A stretch of 64,000 nt of DNA from assembly GCA_963665765.1 (NCBI GenBank), contig OY762464.1, forward strand, positions 1,860,001 through 1,924,000, written 5' to 3'. Position 1 is the first letter of the stretch. Every line of letters begins with the position of its first letter. Positions 60,864 to 64,000 of the stretch are shown here, one piece after another. This DNA comes from Bin76 sp963665765. Lineage in GTDB: Bacteria > Actinomycetota > Acidimicrobiia > Spongiisociales > ZC4RG35. The translations under genes and the position numbers were made by a program. Below the pieces are notes generated by a model. The model was not told the DNA's origin. It was given only the letters and a program-made list of their open reading frames with translations, and did not search any database.

Positions 60864-61708
60864 TGATGAGTTTTCCCTCGTCCGGCGTCCAATCACGGAT
60901 ATCCACCGCCAGGGCGCCGTTCCAGCGAAAGCTGCGGAGAAACCCGCCGCACGCGTCCGAATAGAAGTAGTGGCCGTTCAGCTCCGGTATATCCGATCCC
61001 CGGTACACCACTCCACCCACCACCGCGCAAATGTCAGGGCCATGCGCCATAGCCAGGACGGGGAGTGTGTATCCACTGATGTCGCAGGATTCGGGGTCTT
61101 CCCGGCATTCGATCCCCTCCCCGAATGGCCCCCATTGGTGGCCCTCCCGGATCGACCACCCGAAATTGGTCCCGGGTGTGTCGAGCGAGGTTATGTTGAC
61201 CTCTTCGAATGCGTCGGCCCCGACATCGCCGATGTAGATCAAATTGGTTACCGGATCTATCCAGAACCGCCAAGGATTGCGAACCCCATATATGAACACT
61301 TCGGGGGCCTCGGATGTGACCGGAGGGTGATCGTCGGGGATGGCATAGGGATCGCCCCGGTCGACGTCGATTCGGAGAATGGCGGCGAACAGGGAGGTGG
61401 GGTCCTGGCCTTGGTAGTTGAATCCGTCGTCGCCCACTCCGATGTACAGATAGCCGTCCGGCCCGAACGAGATCATTCCGCCTTTGTGGAAGTCGCTTCG
61501 GGTGGGGATCTGGAGTCCCTCAAATCCAGAACCGGTGGGTTGGAAAAAGGTGTTCTCTTCGAAGATCCACACTCTTCCCTCGCGGGTGATCATGTAAGTC
61601 GGAATAGGCCATACCCGATCCCCAATCGGTCGCCCGGTCGGCCCCGCCGCAGGCGGCTGCCATCAGGAGTAAAGCAATCCAAAGGGTTGGGCAATGGCGA
61701 CGGGTTAT
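60778..61708 (-). pseudogene. PQQ-dependent sugar dehydrogenase-like lipoprotein, decayed
   Basis: The 271-codon frame from 61593 contains the C-terminal part of the beta-propeller of glucose/sorbosone dehydrogenases: GGMISFGPDGYLYIGVGDDG, YGVRNPWRFWID and FYSDACGGFLRSF. Upstream, in another frame, is a lipoprotein signal (LWIALLLMAAACGGAD) after a Shine-Dalgarno-like AAGGAA and ATA in place of ATG at 61708-61706. The LLGLAFHPDY-type segment expected in between is missing. So the gene has lost its start, a frame and an internal part. It directly follows psuG. Translation from the ATG at 61593 cannot be excluded. Confidence 0.65.
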
Positions 61709-61717
61709 GGGATTTCC

Positions 61718-62629
61718 TTAACTGTTGGCCAGTGCCAAGGATATCTTTGCGCCCACCCCGGCGTTGTGCCGGACCAGGGCGGTGTTGGCGTGAAGCGAGG
61801 CGCCGTCGGTGTGCTCGAACACGGTTTGCAAAAGAAAGGGGGTGGCGGCCTTGCCCACAATGCCGCGTTGCTCCAACTTCCCCAAAGCGTATTCCACCGC
61901 CTCCCGGGTGGTCTTTGCATCCAGCGCGTGCTCGGCGGGGATGGGCACTCCCAACAGCATTCCACCCTCGTACCCCAGCTGCCGTCCCGCTCGGAAGGCC
62001 GCCGCCAATTGGCGGGCCTCGTCCACCCGCCACTCCACCTCCACCCCGCTGTCGGGACTGTAGAACCAGGGAAAACGGTGGGATCTCCACGCCGCCACCG
62101 GAACGCTGGTCGTCTCCAGGTATTCCAGAGTCGCCGCCACATCCATGAAGGCCTTGGTTCCGGCGCACACCGTGATGCAGGGATGGCCGGCGATGGCCCA
62201 CAGGTCGGCGGAGATATCGAAGGAAACACCTGCGCCCGGTGATACTCCGCCGATGCCACCGGTCACGAACACCTCGATCCCGCAGCGGGCGGCCGTGAAC
62301 AGAGACGCCCCCACTGTCACGCCGCCATCTCCCCCCTCGGCAACAATCCGAGGCAGGTCTCTTTTCTGAACCTTGGCCGCCTGGTCGGAAGTTGCCAGGC
62401 GCTCCAACTCGCCCTCGGTCAAGCCGCACACCAATTCACCGCCCAGCACCCCGATGGCGGCGGGCACCGCGCCACTGCGACGCACCGCCTCCTCGGTGGC
62501 TCGGGCGGTCTCCAGGTTGGTGGGAAACGGCATGCCCTGGGTGACGATGCTGGTCTCCAACGCCACCACCGGTCCTCCGGTCCGAAGAGTTTCCCGGACT
62601 TCTTCCCCCAAGCGAATCGGAGTGTTCAT
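61718..62629 (-). CDS. psuG: Pseudouridine-5'-phosphate glycosidase
   Basis: 303 residues. The enzyme splits pseudouridine 5'-phosphate to uracil and ribose 5-phosphate. VVALETSIVTQGMPFPTNLE, GGEGGVTVGA-like EGGDGGVTVGASLFTA and GGIGGVSPGAGVSFDISADL are conserved family stretches. The ATG at 62629 overlaps the stop of the kinase gene (ATGA), so the two are coupled. Confidence 0.93.
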   Translation of the reverse strand: MNTPIRLGEEVRETLRTGGPVVALETSIVTQGMPFPTNLETARATEEAVRRSGAVPAAIGVLGGELVCGLTEGELERLATSDQAAKVQKRDLPRIVAEGGDGGVTVGASLFTAARCGIEVFVTGGIGGVSPGAGVSFDISADLWAIAGHPCITVCAGTKAFMDVAATLEYLETTSVPVAAWRSHRFPWFYSPDSGVEVEWRVDEARQLAAAFRAGRQLGYEGGMLLGVPIPAEHALDAKTTREAVEYALGKLEQRGIVGKAATPFLLQTVFEHTDGASLHANTALVRHNAGVGAKISLALANS

Positions 62630-63633
62630 CCCGGGTGACTCCGGCCCGGGCCGACCCGGGCCGGAACAGCCGGCGTTTGCACCGCTTCCAGCAACCGGGG
62701 ATCTCCCCACCGGTCCGCCAGTCGTCGCAAGTCATGGGCAGATGGAGAGCCGGTGTGTCCGCCCGGTTGGGCTATCACGTGGGCGGCCACCAGGTTTCCC
62801 ACTCGGCACGCCTGGCGGGGGGATCCCCCGGGAAGCGTCACCGCCAGAAATCCCCCGGCGAACCCATCCCCGGCGCCGGTGGTGTCCACCACCGGCCACT
62901 GCGCGAAGGCCGGAAAGCGGGCGACTCCGTTTTCATCCCTGAGCAAGCAACCATCGGCACCCATTGTTATCACCACCGTCTTGACGCCCAAACCCAGGCA
63001 AGCTCGCGCCGCCTCCTCGGGTGAGGACGCGCCGGTGAGGGAGGATGCTTCATGGGCGTTGGGAAACAGATAGTCGATCCCCTCCAGCCAACCGGATTCA
63101 GGATCGAAATGGTCGGCGAACAGCGGGGAGGGGTCGAGCGAGGTGGGGATCCCTCGGCGGCGGGCTTCTTCCAGAAGATGAAGAGCGGTGGCCCGCGATC
63201 CCTCTTCTTGGAATGAATAGCCGCTCACATGCACCAGGGAGGCCCGATCGAGCAGGGGAAGGTAGCAGTCAGCCGGAAGACGTCCGGCGGCCGGTCCCCG
63301 CGCCGACACGAAAGTGCGTTGTCCCCGGGGGTCGATCAGGGCCACTACCAGAGCGGAAGGCCCTTGGGTGGTCTCCAGTCCTGAGATCCCCACTCCATGG
63401 GTCAGCAGGTCATCGGTGATGATCTGCGAAAAGAGGTCGTTGCCCACCCTCGCCGCCAAATCCACCTCGATTCCCAATCGGGCGACTGTCGCCGCGCAAT
63501 TTGCTGCCGACCCTCCGGCGGTCACCAGAGGATGGTGGGCGGCGGTGTCCGTCCCGGCCGTGGGGAGGCCGGTGATCCTCAGGCTGATGTCGACCGAAGC
63601 GTCGCCATAGACCAGAAGAGACGAGGGTTTCAC
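62626..63633 (-). CDS. PfkB-family kinase (probable pseudouridine kinase)
   Basis: 335 residues of ribokinase fold. AGGSAANCAATVARLG (N-terminal PfkB motif) and DTTGAGDGFAGGFL (C-terminal motif with the catalytic Asp) are intact. The GTG at 63633 starts MKPSSLLVYGD. Given its overlap with psuG it is probably the kinase making pseudouridine 5'-phosphate, completing a two-step salvage path; by itself it could be another sugar or nucleoside kinase. Confidence 0.88.
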   Translation of the reverse strand: MKPSSLLVYGDASVDISLRITGLPTAGTDTAAHHPLVTAGGSAANCAATVARLGIEVDLAARVGNDLFSQIITDDLLTHGVGISGLETTQGPSALVVALIDPRGQRTFVSARGPAAGRLPADCYLPLLDRASLVHVSGYSFQEEGSRATALHLLEEARRRGIPTSLDPSPLFADHFDPESGWLEGIDYLFPNAHEASSLTGASSPEEAARACLGLGVKTVVITMGADGCLLRDENGVARFPAFAQWPVVDTTGAGDGFAGGFLAVTLPGGSPRQACRVGNLVAAHVIAQPGGHTGSPSAHDLRRLADRWGDPRLLEAVQTPAVPARVGPGRSHPG

Positions 63634-63641
63634 CCTATGCC

Positions 63642-63884
63642 CTAGCCGCCGCTCAGAGCCGGAAGAAAATGTATCTCGCTTTGGGGTTCCAGCCTTTCCA
63701 GCCAGGCGCCCGGGACCACATCTCCGTCGATGGCCACCGCCGCCGAGGCCAGTCTCGCCCCGAGGCCGGGAAAGGCTTCTTCGAGGCGGGTGGCCAACTC
63801 CCGCATCGAAGAAGCCTCCACTTCCCATTCCTGGGCGCCTCCGGTCAGATCGTGGAGCGCCCTGGGGAAGAAGACTTTGGCCAT
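63642..63884 (-). CDS. MoaD/ThiS-family sulfur carrier protein
   Basis: 80 residues of beta-grasp fold: MAKVFFPRALHDLTGG at the start and HFLPALSGG at the end. The C-terminal Gly-Gly is where sulfur carriers are thiocarboxylated or conjugated. ATG at 63884 overlaps the stop of the preceding gene (TGATG). It may serve molybdopterin or another thiolation route; the molybdenum-dependent formate dehydrogenase elsewhere in the window does not prove a link. Confidence 0.82.
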   Translation of the reverse strand: MAKVFFPRALHDLTGGAQEWEVEASSMRELATRLEEAFPGLGARLASAAVAIDGDVVPGAWLERLEPQSEIHFLPALSGG

Positions 63885-64000
63885 CAGCCCGAAAGAGTCA
63901 GGACTGCCGCGGTAGGCAGCAGCGTCGCCACCATGATGGTCACGCCGGTGTTTGATCGGCCGGAGATGATTTGGGGATGCCCGTGGGCCAGGAGCAAGGG
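63884..64000 (-). CDS. C-terminal end of an unrecognised protein (partial)
   Basis: 38 codons are seen before the TGA at 63886-63884: LLLAHGHPQIISGRSNTGV, then a hydrophobic VATLLPTAAVLTLSG end. The stop overlaps the MoaD-like start, so it belongs to the same operon. The family cannot be determined from this fragment. Confidence 0.5.
   Translation of the reverse strand, partial: PLLLAHGHPQIISGRSNTGVTIMVATLLPTAAVLTLSG

Noticed and set aside
1..64000. CRISPR arrays, tRNA or rRNA genes, insertion sequences with transposase, phage genes
   Set aside because: No regularly spaced short repeats, no recognisable tRNA/rRNA sequence and no transposase, integrase or phage structural gene was seen. The internal repeats in the giant protease are protein modules, not CRISPR.

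Overview
The window is GC-rich DNA with tight operons, many GTG/TTG starts and stop-start overlaps, a Tat lipoprotein with a Thr/Pro/Ala-rich linker, DrrAB-type and dipeptide-type ABC transporters, an F420/FMN-type PPOX protein and leaderless-looking promoters. Together these suggest an actinobacterium, perhaps of the Acidimicrobiia. That assignment is inference: no rRNA or tRNA gene is visible.

Region 1 (1-12.4 kb) is core energy and one-carbon metabolism. A minus-strand operon reads fhs (formate-tetrahydrofolate ligase) > formate dehydrogenase catalytic subunit > NuoE-NuoF fusion. The formate dehydrogenase has an in-frame TGA at the active site followed by a SECIS-like hairpin, so it is read as a selenoprotein. 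Divergent from it is a nuoHIJKLMN operon without nuoA-G.

Region 2 (12.4-19.8 kb) holds a collapsed AlbA_2-type regulator gene with two perfect operators, an N-terminal-nucleophile hydrolase, and a peptide-type ABC transporter (binding lipoprotein, two permeases, one ATPase) followed by an alpha/beta hydrolase.

Region 3 (19.8-40.2 kb) is accessory and defence-like. It contains a 260-bp MITE-like element (second copy at 51.9 kb), a two-gene module of a zinc-hook ATPase and a small protein with the HEPN motif RX4HXY, a VapBC pair under a perfect palindrome, and a 2479-residue secreted subtilase/P-domain/Calx-beta-like repeat protein. This protein and an RNase H gene lie between inverted copies of a 130-bp repeat. 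Beyond them are a DUF262 remnant and a second toxin-antitoxin pair fused into an operon with a type III restriction-modification system. The res gene is frameshifted exactly at an (AG)9 tract, as in phase variation.

Region 4 (40.2-52.3 kb) holds a YbjQ protein, a DM13 protein with an apparent ACG start, a metzincin protease, a small catabolic cluster (amidohydrolase, cupin, Asp/Glu racemase), HicBA with a CTG-started toxin, a DrrAB-like exporter, an aminotransferase coupled to the missing OppF-type ATPase, and a PPOX protein.

Region 5 (52.3-64 kb) is methylated-amine and nucleoside catabolism. Two dimethylglycine/sarcosine dehydrogenase-like flavoproteins flank a non-pyrrolysine MttB-like methyltransferase, followed by a zinc-type dehydrogenase. 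Next come a decayed PQQ sugar dehydrogenase and a pseudouridine catabolism pair (psuG and a PfkB kinase) with a MoaD/ThiS protein. The methyl groups released here could pass through tetrahydrofolate to Fhs and the formate dehydrogenase of region 1, which would tie the two ends of the window together.
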